Below, piece by piece: positions 46,867-58,893 of a stretch of DNA of 64,000 bases (the stretch's first letter is position 1; every line of letters begins with the position of its first letter). The translations under genes and the position numbers were made by a program. A model generated the notes under the pieces. That model was not told the origin of the DNA. It ran no database searches and saw nothing but the letters and a program-made list of their open reading frames with translations. The stretch covers positions 87,949 to 151,948 of the forward strand of contig JANDJZ010000061.1 of NCBI GenBank assembly GCA_027943245.1, given 5' to 3'. The DNA is from Acanthamoeba sp. SK_2022b (Eukaryota; Discosea; Longamoebia; Acanthamoebidae).

Positions 46867-49224
46867 CTGGAGAAAGTGGTGGCAACGAACCCTGCTCGTC
46901 TGGACACTGGGCGAATGCGCGCTGCATGAGGTCGATCGAACGGCGCTCTATCCGAATGTACTTGCTGCGTGGTTCCCTGGGCGTCAAAACCAACAACAAT
47001 CATGGCCTCTCAAAGCAGGGAAAGGCCACGTACTAAAAAGTGTCGACAAAGTTCCAGACCATCATGAAGTCGGCCCACCGCTCCATGGGCACGAGCTCGG
47101 TACTCACGACCTGTCCCTTTGGCGAGTGTTGGGGCACCGAAAGGGCGCCCAGATCGAGCAGCTCAGCAAGCAGTTCCCCGTCGTCCATGGGATAACGCGC
47201 ACGCAAGGCTGAAGAGAATGACAGAAACAATTTGTTTCTAGCGAGTCAAGCGATCGTTCGCGTAAAGCAAGGAGCCACCAAGGCCAACGTTACCGTCAAG
47301 GCGCTCTTTCTTGCGCTTGAGCTCCTCCTGCTTTCGAGCTGCTTCTGCTTGGCGCGCGAGCCTTCTCCGTTTCTTTTCCTCCTCTCTCTTGAGGTCCTCG
47401 CTCCGTGCTTCGCTGGACTTGCGCTTCCGCCCGTTGTCCGTTCCGCCAGCTTCAACCGGCTTGGCCTGCACGAATCATTATCATTAACTCGGAGAGTAAA
47501 TTTACGTGCATTGGCCAACTCAGTGCGGCAGACGTAAGGCTGGCCAGCACGCAGAGTGCCGCACCTTGTTGCAGGCTTGACAGGTGCATTGCCCTTTACA
47601 CGAGGGGCACATCCAAGAAGTTGACTTGGTGACAGCAGGGAAGTCGATGGCGTACAACGTGACCAGACAGCTCTCACAATAACACCTGCGACGAGAGACG
47701 AGACACTGAGCCTCACATAGGTACACACGACCCGACATAAATGGCAGCGGCGTACTTGCGACATTTAGAGCACTTCTTAGCGTGTTCTATCTCTCCCTCG
47801 GTGGAGGAAATCTTTCTCTTGCACTGGTGGCACCTCCTTCCGTGCTGCCGCACCACGGCGCTGCCTTCCTCTCCGGCCTTTTTGGACGACTTGAATGCCG
47901 AGATCTCGGCGCCAAGACGGTCTCTCTGAACGCCATTCGTTAATTTCATGAGACATCAACATAAGAGAAAGAGACAACGACGGAGATGGCGGAGAACATG
48001 TTGACGACGAGGAATGTGTACCAGTGTGCTAAAAAAGGGAGTGGTCTTGTATTCAGGGAAGGACTCGAGAAGTCCCTGGAGAACGGAACCTGCCTCTTTA
48101 ACAACGCAGTCTTGCGTTATGCCGTAGTTATCGTGCATCTGTTCGTACAAGAGTGAGGAAGTCTAATCTGGTGGGAACACACACGCGAAACCTCGAGAGA
48201 CTTGCAAGCAAACGTACGTAAGTAACTACCCTGTCGAAGGAGACTCGTTTGTCCTTCTCCATGAGGTTGACAATGCCAGTGCAGACTTCGAACTTGCGCT
48301 GAATGGTGCTGAAGAGCTGCTTATAGGTGGGTTTCGGTTGCAGCAGCTTGTACCTGTAACAGTCGATATGGTCGGTTTTAAAAAGTACACGGTTCGCTCT
48401 AACCGCCGCCACGAAAAAGCAACACGTGCGTCGTACCATGCACGAGTGGACCGGAGCCAGAGCAGTGGAGGAGAGCAATACTCGATCGACCACTCTTCTA
48501 CGTCAAAGAAGATTGTGACGCTGGCTGCTGCTCCTGTATCGGCGTTGGCTGTGCGCACGCCAACCCCTCCCCCATGAATGAGCGAATGTGAAGGTGGGTA
48601 TGTACATGTGATGATCGATACCTTTCTTCTCTGAGGGCAGTAGGACCATACCGTATCCCATCAGTGGAGCCTTGTCTGTGCACGCCACATTGTTAGCGTG
48701 AGGAGTGAGAGCTGAAGCGATGCCAGGGACTGGCCAAGTCAAGGACATACTCAAATGCTCTAGAGGAACGGGCGAGTGCTGCTGCAGGTCGCAAAAGTAG
48801 TAGTAGTCGAGAATGCGAACGGGAAACTGGGTTCTGGTGTCGGGGTCGAGGGTGAACGACTCATTGTAGCAGGCGGGCAGCGTGCTCTCATCTTGATATG
48901 TCAACACGCCTGATACGCGAGGTCTGTGAGAGGTAGAGGCGGCTGCACTTGTGGTAACTGGAACGCTGGCCTGTGTGCGCACCCGAAAGAGCGAAGAAGA
49001 AACTCAATCTCATAGAGTGTTGGGCATGCGTGGCTGACACAGCGTACCGGCTTGTGAGTGCTCTCCTTGGCGGCCCCTCTTGGCCTCTGGACAAGAAGTG
49101 GATCTATTCAATTTTTACATAAATCCACATAATCTGTGAGATTTTTTTGCTCTCACACTCTGCGAGAGGTCAAACCTTCGTCTTCGGAATCAGACACACA
49201 TATGACCACACAATCCGGTTCCAT
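43614..49224 (-). CDS. Chromatin factor: SIM, RFTS-like domain, zf-4CXXC_R1, DDT, WHIM and PHD fingers
   Basis: A ~5.6-kb gene of many exons (first ones 49224-49176, 49076-49048, from 48970). N-terminus has a SUMO-interacting-type motif (VVICVSDSEDE). Then a DNMT1-type RFTS-like domain (SGVLTYQDES.., EEWSIEYCSPPLLWLRSTRA, WYKLLQPKPTYKQLF, LYEQMHDNYGITQDC), about 48.97-48.0 kb. A zf-4CXXC_R1 finger follows (CHQCKRKI.., CSKC, CYCESC, CPSCKGQCTCQAC; 47.9-47.5 kb), a Lys/Arg-rich helix, a DDT domain (MVWNFVDTFSKYIRIERR; 47.2-46.6 kb), a second SIM-like HVIVIDHSDAED, WHIM1 (ISERLEILRFLIDEVLQT), WHIM2 (LGYDRYGSRFWWV), and two zinc fingers of PHD type (CRICKRSS.. HTFC; CEVCGGGG.. HLTC) before the stop. 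Resembles BAZ1/ACF1-like ISWI partners with added methylation-linked domains. A nuclear, nucleosome-remodelling role is inferred. Confidence 0.82.
45313..45376. repeat. (CA)n microsatellite in chromatin-factor intron
   Basis: About 32 CA units, (GT)n in coding orientation, just downstream of the WHIM2 exon. Confidence 0.95.
45939..45972. repeat. (GAT)n repeat in chromatin-factor intron
   Basis: Interrupted GAT/ATG units in an intron. Confidence 0.85.
46808..46866. repeat. (TTG)n repeat in chromatin-factor intron
   Basis: About 19 TTG units, (CAA)n in coding orientation, inside the intron between two DDT exons. Confidence 0.95.
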
Positions 49225-49427
49225 TATCTTGTCAGCCAAGGTGGCTGCTTTCGTCTGGTTTTCAGATTTGTTTTGTTTTCCGTCCGTTGGTGGTTCGTCC
49301 CGCCAATTCGCCTCCGGCGAACACAATCTTTGCGCGTCGTTGCGCAAAGATCGCAACCGTTGAGAGTGAACTTGACTCTGCTGAAGTAGCAAACCCCTCA
49401 CCCAGTGCGCACCAATGGAAGAGAATA

Positions 49428-49987
49428 TTACACACGGGGATTATCCTCCTTATGGTGTGGAGAGGGCTCCCACTCGTTGCCGAACACATGGCCGAAGCTC
49501 TCCAAAAGCACCGGCGTGACTTCCTCCACGCTTACCTCGCGATTCAATTCCTTTGACAGAGACGTCACCTGCGACCACAAGTTCATGAATCAACAGACAT
49601 GTATAGCAAGTGGCGAAGAGTAGGTAGGTATACCTCTTTGTCTCGCAGACGGCACGGAATGATGGCATCGTAGTAGGTGAGATTAGGGCACACGTTGAGC
49701 GCAAACCCTGTCAAACGGGGAAAACATGAGGTACCTTCAGCTGCTCGCGTGCATAAAGTAGAAGGCGCAAGGGAGGAAAAGGAAGGGAGAGGACAACAAA
49801 CTACCGTGCATCGTGATCCAGCGGGAGACTGCGATCCCTATGGCGGCAATCTTACGTTGCCCATCGATCCAAACCCCCACGTCGGAGGTCGTGTGGCTCT
49901 TAAGTCCAAAATGTCGCAGCGTGCGAACGAGCACGTCCTCCAGCGCGTGCACGTACCATCGCACCTATGGAGCCAGCACCACGAGCT

Positions 49988-50058
<71 letters not shown>

Positions 50059-50761
50059 GAGAGAGGGAGGAAAAAAAATGTAATAAGGAATAGATTGGCC
50101 GCGAGAGGAAGTGGGGCACAAGGTACGCTTGGGTTGTAGTGGTTTAGGTTGAGTATGGGATAGCCCACTATCTGGCCTGGCCCATGCCACGTCACTGCCA
50201 TCATGATGACACAGTTGATCAGCTTGTCTGGCCAAGCAAGGCGCAGAGAAGTAGCGAACAGTGTGTGTGCGTGTGTACCAGCACCGCCTCGACCTGTTTT
50301 GACCACTTGGCAGCCGTGCTCTTCCAGTGTCTGGATCGGCACGAGGAAGTCATCTTCCGTGTTCTGTCGCCCTATTGTGTACACCGGAGGGTCGTGCTCC
50401 ACCAGAACCAGCGTGTCCGTCGGTCTCTGCTGCCCTGTTCGTTTGCCAACAAACAGGATGAGAACGACACTGCGGTGCAGAGAGGGAAAACGCGACAGTT
50501 GCCGCACCTGTGGTGTGTTGTGCGCTGAGCACAATGCTCGATGGCTCGTCGGTTTTCAGGGAGTGGGCCAGCGCTTGCTGCATCTGCAGGACCGGAAGGT
50601 AGGGCTCAACCGCAAGCAAGTTAACTTGACCATCAAATCTGCATCGGCAGATTGATTTGCAAGCTTGCAAGCAAGCAAGCGTACAGGAGTCAGGAATACT
50701 GTATGCTTACCTGCCGTCCAAGTTGCCTCACGGTGACGATTGGTCTAACTCTGCTGGCCAT
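49428..50761 (-). CDS. LIPT2: Octanoyl-[acyl-carrier protein]:protein octanoyltransferase (LipB/LIPT2)
   Basis: Starts at ATG 50761 (MASRVRPIVTVRQLGR). Conserved blocks: QQRPTDTLVLVEHDPPVYTI, GRQ, the [26 protein letters not shown] active-site region, DVGVWIDGQRKIAAIGIAVS, RWITMHGFALNVCPNLTYYD, IIPCRL with the catalytic cysteine position, and EVTSLSKELNREVSVEEV. Transfers octanoyl groups from acyl-carrier protein to lysines of the lipoyl domains of 2-oxoacid dehydrogenases in mitochondria, the step before LIAS. The first intron needs checking: the obvious GTAAGC donor does not fit the acceptor phase, and a GC donor four bases earlier would. A (CA)n tract lies in the intron just after the GYPIL exon. 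Stop TAA at 49428 follows soon after the end of homology. Confidence 0.9.
49991..50056. repeat. (CA)n microsatellite in LIPT2 intron
   Basis: About 32 CA units followed by GAGAGAGGG, between the GYPIL and VRWYVHALEDV exons. Confidence 0.95.
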
Positions 50762-50849
50762 GCTGCGGCCTCTGCTGGCTCCCTTGGGGCCTTTCTTTTC
50801 CCTTTCTTTTCCCTTTCGTTTCCCATTTCGTTTTGTCCGCTTCCGCTCA
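50762..50849. promoter_or_regulatory. 88-bp divergent promoter between LIPT2 and cytochrome P450
   Basis: The two start codons are back to back with 88 bp between them. The plus strand is pyrimidine-rich with CCCTTTC-type repeats; no TATA box. A shared bidirectional promoter is the simplest reading. Confidence 0.5.
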
Positions 50850-51492
50850 ATGCTTATGGCCCCACTACTGCTGTGGGGCGTAGCCTTGCTCGTCTTGGTC
50901 GCCATCCTACACTACGTATATCCCCGCACGCTGGCCAATTGTCGCGAGTTCGTACAACTCAGCTGAGTTTGGGGCCGTCTGACTTGTACTGTTTAGGCGT
51001 ACCTCCGCTACTCGTGGCGCACCTTGCCGTCGGCTGGGCCCACTCCTTTCCCCGTCATCGGCAGCGCCCACCTCCGTACGGTTCACTCTTTTTCTCCTTC
51101 CAGTGCGTTCAGCCTCTGAGAGATGTGTTTGCCCGTAATGCGCTCTTTAGTACACCCCGTGGAGTCGTTCCACGAGCTACTGAGACAACACTCCCTTCTC
51201 TATGGACCTGTGTACACGTTTTGGCTCGGCATGAAGCCATAGTGCGTACACTACTGAACTTTCGTGCCACCGTGTCATCATGGTGTATCTATCGCGGTTT
51301 ACCACCACACCTAATTTATGTGTGGTGATACGCCAGCGTCGTGATCGGTAGTCCCGAGGTGCTCAAACAAGTGCTGGACAAAGACTACATGACGTTCGAC
51401 CGCGAGAAGGACCTCAACCACATCTTCCACGACATCGCCTCGGGTATTCTCTTATTCGTTTGCCTCGTACGCGATCCCCCAAGTGACTGCGG

Positions 51493-51523
<31 letters not shown>

Positions 51524-52533
51524 ACACCACCCTGCACAGGTTTGGTGCTTCAGTTCAATGGCGAAGCCCACAAGAGAAGCAGGAGGCTGGTCGGTCCGGC
51601 GTTTCATAAATCCAATCTTAGCCTGGTACCAGCATCGTGGTGGCCAACAAGAGATATGCTGGATCTGATCACTGTGTCTGCCAGTTGATGAACCGAGTGG
51701 CGAACCGGGCCGAGATACTTGCCGAGGCTCTCAACCTCCACGCGAAATCGGGCGAGCCGCTCGATCTGCAAAACGAATTCCAGCGTCTCACTTTCGACGT
51801 CATCGGTGAGCTCCGTTCTATTCTTTGGATCTGCCGACTTGCGCGTACTTGTCAATCGGTGGCCTAATCCATGATGATTGCCGCAGGCCAGCTGTGCCTC
51901 GGCTTCGACTTTGGCACGCAGACCGACCCCAACAGTCCCTATGCCCAGGTAGTGCGTTGGTATCGCTTGTCGGTGCACACGCTCGCAGCAGGAGTGGCCT
52001 TAACCTGTGCTTTCTACAGGCCTACGACGACTGCCTCAGACACTTGTACCAGAACCGATGGCTTGCTCTGTTTCCCCTCTGGAAAATCTGGCGCACTCCA
52101 GGTGCGTGATACCGCTGTGCGGTTGTGAGTCTGTACTTTCACCTGCAAACCTCATCTCTCACAATCATGCGCAACATTTCGACAGCGGAGAGAGAGTATT
52201 ACAAGCAGATGGAGCTCCTTCAGACCACTTTCCGCCGCATTGTGGTCGAGAGGAGGGAGCGTGGCGTGAGAGACGACGAGCGGGACATTTTGGCGTGCAT
52301 GATACGCGAAAGCCAGAAACCTGATGGCGAATGGGTGGATGACGATGAAATCATCCGCCAGGTGAGTGCCCACGCGTTACCCCTCTGATACGAGTCCCAA
52401 ACCTCCGCAGTTTCCAAGCTCAGCGTTGTTCCACCTTCTGCTCTCCCACAGATGATGACGTTCATGTTCGCGGGCCACGACACCACGATGAACCAATTGA
52501 CTTGGCTCTTCTACTACATCTCTCAAAGCAGGT

Positions 52534-52599
<66 letters not shown>

Positions 52600-53532
52600 A
52601 AAGCCCACTGTCTCATCCCTGTTCACAGCGACATTGAGAGGAGGTTCCATGATGAGCTTGATCAAGTGCTGGCGGGCCGTATTCCCACCTACCAAGACTT
52701 GTCTCGGCTTAGCTTCCTCGAGAAGGTGCGCATAAGCTAAGAATTGTGACTTGACTGCATAGCACGGAGCGCTAACACACAAGGACCATGGGCACACACC
52801 AGTTGATGAAAGAGACTCTCAGGTTGAAACCCTCAGCGCCCAGCCTCGGCAGAGAGGTGACCAAGGACATCACCATCCACTACCGTACGCTTGGGCACAC
52901 ACTCGCCCCCCAAACTTCTCTTGTGTGCACATCACCCTTACTCCACCCGATCAGAGGGCAAGGACTGGCTACTGCCTAAGGGCACCAAGGCAGCCTGGTC
53001 CCCTTACATCGTGATGCACCACCCAGACAACTGGGATGACCCTGGTATTGCGCCCAAGCTCGCGCCGTCCTGCTCTCGAATAATGGACTGTTACATTTAT
53101 TTATTTATTCATTTATTACACTTAAAATATTTGGTGCCGCCTCTTCAGCAGACTGGACTAACTCTTACACTCTCGGTCTTGCGCGTAGAAACGTTCAACC
53201 CGGACAGAGAGCAATGGAAGGTGGAGGAGGGAAAATGGCCAGCCCCGATGACCTTCCTCCCCTTTGGCGCAGGGCCGCGTTCCTGCATCGGCGAGGAGAT
53301 GGCGCGCAAGGAGATCAAGATGGGTTCGGCTTTCCATTCGTTGCCTCACTCAGCTTGACTTTACAATCGTCTAATATTGTGGAACACACACACAGTCGCG
53401 GCGATGGTCGGGCAGAGGTTTAGCCTGAAGCTGGTACCGGGCCACCTGGCCGAAGCTGAGTTTGCCACCACCATGCGGGCCCGTTACGGCATGCGCATGA
53501 CCGTGCACCTGCGCACCACCACTCGAACCTGA
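50850..53532 (+). CDS. Cytochrome P450 monooxygenase, membrane-anchored
   Basis: ATG 50850 begins an N-terminal membrane anchor (MLMAPLLLWGVALLVLVAIL) followed by the Pro-rich hinge (GPTPFPVIGSAHLLHP). Then the usual order: C-helix region (GLVLQFNGEAHKRSRRLVGP), I-helix MMTFMFAGHDTTMNQLTWLF (AGxDTT), K-helix LMKETLRLKPSAP (ExxR), PxR region VETFNPDREQW, and the heme-ligand loop FGAGPRSCIGEEMARKE with Cys as the iron ligand. Stop TGA at 53530. About a dozen introns, two with CA repeats. Oxidises small lipophilic substrates at the endoplasmic reticulum using electrons from a reductase; substrate not predictable, though CYP4/CYP3-like features (AGHDTT) suggest fatty acid or sterol-like molecules. 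Confidence 0.9.
52535..52598. repeat. (CA)n microsatellite in P450 intron
   Basis: About 31 CA units starting right after a GTTAA 5' splice site, in the intron following the I-helix exon. A shorter CA run (51494-51520) lies in an earlier intron. Confidence 0.95.
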
Positions 53533-53815
53533 CAAGCTGTCATCCTTGATGGTTTCCACTCTTTCCACGGCAAGTATCATCAGACCCCAACGAACGTTAT
53601 TGCAATCACACAGGGGAAGCAGGACCTTCACCGTACCTATACATCTCTGTGCCTCACCCTTTGTGCACAACCATGACCAAAAAGGGGAGATTCTTAGTTT
53701 CGTGCAACACCCGGCCGCACCCGTGACGTCAGGGTGTTGTCTTTTTCTTTCTTTTTCAATTTGGTTTTTATTTTTTACTTTATATCATAAGGCAATTTGG
53801 AAAAGGACAGGCGCC

Positions 53816-54312
53816 ATGGCAGGACAGAGCTGCCGAGTGCCGCCAAACCACTACATCCACGTGGAGGACCGCAACACGATGGTCACACGGCTTGAAGTGG
53901 GACCACTCACTTTTACCCCCAAGGTGGTTGGCACTACAACCTCTATTTGCCTTGCGTTCTTGCGCCCCCCCCCCACCGATCAACTGCGCACGTGACACCA
54001 CATGGGTAGTGAAGCAGATGCAGGAGGACGTGGTGCTGGGTCCCACGCCAATGGTGCTGGTGCCGCGCGACCATCACTGCATCGTGCTCAATCCGGTCGT
54101 GCGTGACGACGTGGGTGCAGTGGTTCTCGCCCCTGTGCGCCCAGTGCTTGCGCTTTTGTTCGCGGCTGACTGGCCACCCACCTCTTCACCTCCGTCGCGA
54201 GGGGCAGGTGAAGGACAAGCACGGGATGGTGCGCTTGAAGCACGGCGACCGAGAGATGCGGTTCTTCACAGGCGAGCCCTTTCCTCTCTACCCAGGCGAA
54301 GAGCTCGAGTGA
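53816..54312 (+). CDS. Mini major vault protein: N-terminal MVP repeats only, 101 aa
   Basis: Exons 53816-53923, 54018-54110 and 54208-54312 join in phase 0. The product begins MAGQSCRVPPNHYIHVEDRN and contains VTRLEVGPLTFTPK, VVLGPTPMVLVPRDHHCIVL, NPVVRD, then MVRLKHGDREMRFF and PFPLYPGEELE, followed at once by TGA TGA. This is the start of major vault protein (usual length near 850-890 residues), covering about the first two structural repeats. The next residues of the family are not found after the stop in any frame, and a LIM gene follows on the other strand, so it is a real truncation or a remnant. Splice sites and codons look intact, suggesting it may still be expressed. Confidence 0.75.
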
Positions 54313-54472
54313 TGAATTATGGGTGGTGGTGACCCCACAAGCTGACTTTGGGAACCAACCGAGTGTGAAGCCGCTCAGAACGAGAGGTCAGGCCTCTTGC
54401 ATTTGTGTGGCGATGCTCTTTGTGGCAAACAAGAACTTGTCTTCTCTCGTTCGGTCATCTCTGAGTGCGGCT

Positions 54473-54984
54473 TCACACTCGGTTGCCCTGGCCCACGCGA
54501 TAGTTGGCGTCGTAGCACTTCTTGCACCACGGGTGACCTGGTCAGGACACACACACACACACACACAGGCGTTAGCAACGTTGAAGAGGGACGTAGCTGT
54601 ACACAGAGATGGGAGCATAAGAGTGGGGCACCATCACGCTTGAACTCCTTGCCCAACGAGAGAGCACTATCACAACCAGCACACTTGAAGCATATCTTGT
54701 GGTACACTGTCACCAACCCCTCCCCCCCAAAGCCCCAAAGGGTTCGTCAGGACGGTGAGGGCCGAAGCAAAGGCACGCTGCTTGTTCCCGAAGCTAGTGA
54801 AGGCTCGTACCCTTATTCACAGCTCGAAGCCTGCAGGTGCACGGGCAGAGTTGCTAAATCAAGAGACACAAAAGAAAGAGGGAGGGGCCGGAGAATGAAG
54901 AAAGGTGTGCGTGTAGTACCGTTCAGAGGCGTAAACTTCGTCACCGCATCTAGCACACTTAACGTCATCTCCCAAGTCCGTCAT
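54473..54984 (-). CDS. Small single-LIM-domain protein, 74 aa
   Basis: Four exons from ATG 54984 to TGA 54473: MTDLGDDVKCARCGDEVYAS, ERLRAVNK, VYHKICFKCAGCDSALSLGK with EFKRDG, and HPWCKKCYDANYRVGQGNRV. Together these make one complete LIM finger: site 1 CARC plus H and C of HKIC, site 2 C and C of FKCAGC plus CKKC. Similar in size and pattern to CRIP/cysteine-rich proteins, which act as protein-protein adaptors, often on actin. The intron before the last exon contains a short (CA)n tract at 54549-54568. Confidence 0.8.
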
Positions 54985-55130
54985 CTTGTACAAGATGGAA
55001 GTTTGGCTTTATGTCGACAGCTTCATTTCCAGATACAACGTTGAGACCACCACGCCTCCCCAGCAGGACAATGCAATCGATGCACAGCTGATGCTTTTCC
55101 CTCCGCAGTCTTCGTTGATTGCCCGCTGAG

Positions 55131-56461
55131 TCAGTAGGCGGGAAAGGTGAACGAGGGCCCGACGACCTCAACGCGATGGACCAGCTTGTTCTCGCCCACG
55201 CCCACCTCCACCTTTAGCCCGGCGGGTTCATTGTCGTCAGTTTTGTTGTTGTTGTTTCTTGTTAGCGCTTGTGTACGTGCGTGTGTGCGTGAAAGAGGAG
55301 GTAGGCCAACCTGATAGGTGCCTGGGTGGATGACCTTGCTCAGGCCCTCTGCCGCTGTGGTAGCCAGGACGTCCGGTCCCGCATTGAAGAAGACCTCCTT
55401 CGACTCGCCTGTCGTCGAGTACACGTGAGTCGAACGTGTCCACAACACAACACAACACAACACAACACAACACAACACAACACAACACAACACAACACAA
55501 CACAACACAACACAACACATCGGTGCCATAGACGGAGAAGAAAGATGGGTGGTTAATGGGGAATTGGGGGGGCATCCACCAGGCGCAAGATGGACTCGCT
55601 CGAAGGCGAACAGTTGCTTCAGCGGCCCATGCTCGGTGCTGGTGCGCGTGAGAAAGGCCATCACCACTTCGTCTCCGGCTATGGGCCCCACGTTGGTGAC
55701 TAACACGCGATACGCAATCAACTCGTCCCTCGCTAAACCCCCACCGATGCGGGCGTTTGCGTGCATGTGCGAGTGACAGCGTTAGATTCGGCGGTGAGCG
55801 CTATCTCGCGCGCCAAGTGCGTAGACGAGAGGGCTAGGGAAAGGAAAAGGCACGCTGGTACCGTTGGACTTGAGCACGCTCGGCTGCAGCTCCGAGAGCC
55901 AATTGGTCTTAAAGGTGGTGTAGCTCAGGCCGAACCCAAACTCCCACAACGGCGCCTAGGCGTAGCCATACCCGAAGCAGCCAAGCCGAGGCCAGCCGAG
56001 CGAAGGTCATAGGGAGAGGGGGGAAGTTAGTAAGAGGATAGAGAAAGAGGAGGGAGTTCCTGTACGGGGCCGGTGTAGTAGCGATAGGTGCGGCCGGGAT
56101 TGTTGCCGCCGGCGCGCATGCTCATGTTGGTGAGGGGCACCAAGTTCACGTAGTTGGCCGGCATCACTGTCACCGGCAGGCGACCTGCGACACGATGCCT
56201 TGTCAGAGGAATAGACAACGACAAACGACAAACGACGCACGACACGCGACACACGTACCGCCGGGGTTGTAGTCGCCAAAGAGCACGTCGGCGATGGCGA
56301 GGCCGCCGTTCTCGCCTGGATAGAAGGCATCGATGATGCCGTCCACGTTGTCCTTGATCCACTCGATCGCCACCGCTCCTCCGTGGATCATCACCACCAC
56401 CTGCATGCAGCGCCCCCGTGCATCATCAAAGTCGTGTAACACTCGTTTTTAGGTGCGCGTT

Positions 56462-56550
<89 letters not shown>

Positions 56551-57612
56551 CGTGTTTGTGTCCATGTTTGTGTCCGTGTTTGTGTCCGTGTTGGCGTACG
56601 GTGGGAGTATTGGTAGCGATGATGGCCTTGATGAGCTCATCCTGCACGCCCGGCAGGGTGATGTCGACGCGATCCTTGCCTTCGCTCTCCACGGAGGTGT
56701 TCAGGCCCAGAACCACGATGGCCACATCTTTTCCGCCCCCGCGACGACGCACGTGGCAAATTGCGTGAGTGTGTCAACATCCGTGCTTGAGACGAGTCTC
56801 GACGGGCCGCCGCAGTCGTTATCCCGGGGCGGAGTGAGGGAAGTGGTACCAGCAGCAAGGGCGGCCTTGGCAGCTTCGGGAATGCCCGATCTGTTCGTGC
56901 TGTCGATGTCACACCCTGTCGCAAGGGCGGGTAGAGCAGAAGGTCAGATCTGGTCAGTTTGGGGAGAGGTTGGCTCGTGCGCATAGCGTGGCGGCCGCCG
57001 AGTACCCAGGTGGTAGGTGACGAGGGCGTGCGGGAGCTTGGCCTTGATGGCTAGGTAGGGCGACGTCATGCAGCTGTATGTGCCATCGTGGCACCTCCAC
57101 CCAAAGTAGTTGCCCTGGAACACGCGTATCGACATGTAAGAATGCAAGTTACGCCTCGACCTCTTATCATCAGCTGGAGGGAGAGGAGAGGAGAAGGTAA
57201 AAGGCGCACGAGCATGGTCTCGGTGGCGTTGGCGTTGGGCCCGATGACGGCCACCCGCCTCACGCTCTTGCTGAGCGGCAAAATGCCCTTCCGGTTCTGC
57301 AGAAGCACCATCGACTCGCGCGCCGCCTGCCAAGTCGAAACAGAACCATTGGGAGTCATTGGCGAGCTAACACCACAACCGTGCGTGGAAGGAGAGTGGC
57401 AAAGCCACGGACACGGACATACCTGGAGGGCGAGCTCCGAGTGTTCGCGGGAGTCGACGACGGACGGGGGGAATTGCTTGTAGGGCTGCACGCTGGGCGG
57501 GTCCCACATACCCAGCTCAAAGCGCTGACGGAATAGGCGCCTTACCGCCTGACGCAATTCGTGCTCTGCGCGTTTCCGTCTTTGATCAGACACGCACACA
57601 CGCACACCTTGT

Positions 57613-57695
<83 letters not shown>

Positions 57696-58606
57696 TGCGC
57701 GCGCGCGCGTGTGTGTGTGTGTGTGTGGTGTGTGTGGTCAGCCGGACCGGTTACTCTCCCCTCGGTGTGGGCCTTGCCCAGGTAGCTCTGGTAAAAGTTG
57801 CCGCAGTTGAGATCAGTGCCAGCACGCAGCGCCACCGCGCAAGCCCCCTCCGGGGTGGTCGTGTAGTGGCTGGCACGCACGCGCGCATGAGGGTTCCATG
57901 AGACATACACGCCGCCCCAACCGCGATAGAATGCAAAGGAGAGGGAGAGAGTAAGGGCGTGGGCACTGGTTGTTGTAGATTGTGTCGACAGCGTCGCAGT
58001 CGGACACCACATAGCCTTCGAAGCCCCAGCTATCGCGCAGGATTGTGCGAAGCAGGAAGTCGTTCGCGCACGAGGGAATCCCGTTGACCTGCAAGCCGCC
58101 CCTCCATGAATCGGAACGTGAGCCGGCACAGAGGCCCACGGGCCACGGGGTAAGGGAGAGAGCGGTTCGCACGGAGTTGTAGGAGCACATGATGGAGCGT
58201 GCACGGCCTTCGACAATACAGCCCCGGAAGGCGGGGAGATAGGTCTCGACAAAGTCGTAGTCGCTCACAATCGCCTACGACACGACGTGCAAGAAATGAG
58301 ATCGCAGGCTGGGCTGGGATGATGGGGAAGCGAGGAAGAGGCACACGTACATCAAACATGAAGCGGTCGTAGTTCATCCACGACTCGAGCGAGTATGCCG
58401 CAAAGTGCTTGCACGTTCCCACCACCTGTCGGGTGCCGTTGGCCAGGGCGTCGCGTGGGTAACAACACTTTCAAAGCAGAGCAAAGCACGAGTAGCGTGA
58501 TGTGAGAGCACCTGCGGATAGCGGGGGTCCTCGCCCTCTTGCAAGCCTCGCATGAAATTGGCCACGTACTGAGCGGTCAAGTAAGGGTCCTCGCCAGGAA
58601 CCTGAA

Positions 58607-58678
<72 letters not shown>

Positions 58679-58832
58679 CGACCACGGTGAGTTGAAGCAG
58701 ATCACCTCAATGTGATATGGCTGCATGAGAAACGGCGCACCTCCATATTGCGACCCCAGCGCGGGTCTCGATTGATGCTGTGCGTGGTTGCATGGGTTTA
58801 CATCATGGGCGGGTGTGCGTGCGTGCGCATGT

Positions 58833-58893
<61 letters not shown>

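Noticed and set aside
54313..54372. Continuation of the vault protein past its stop
   Set aside because: Three frames after 54312 show none of the next conserved MVP residues, and a LIM gene on the other strand follows directly.
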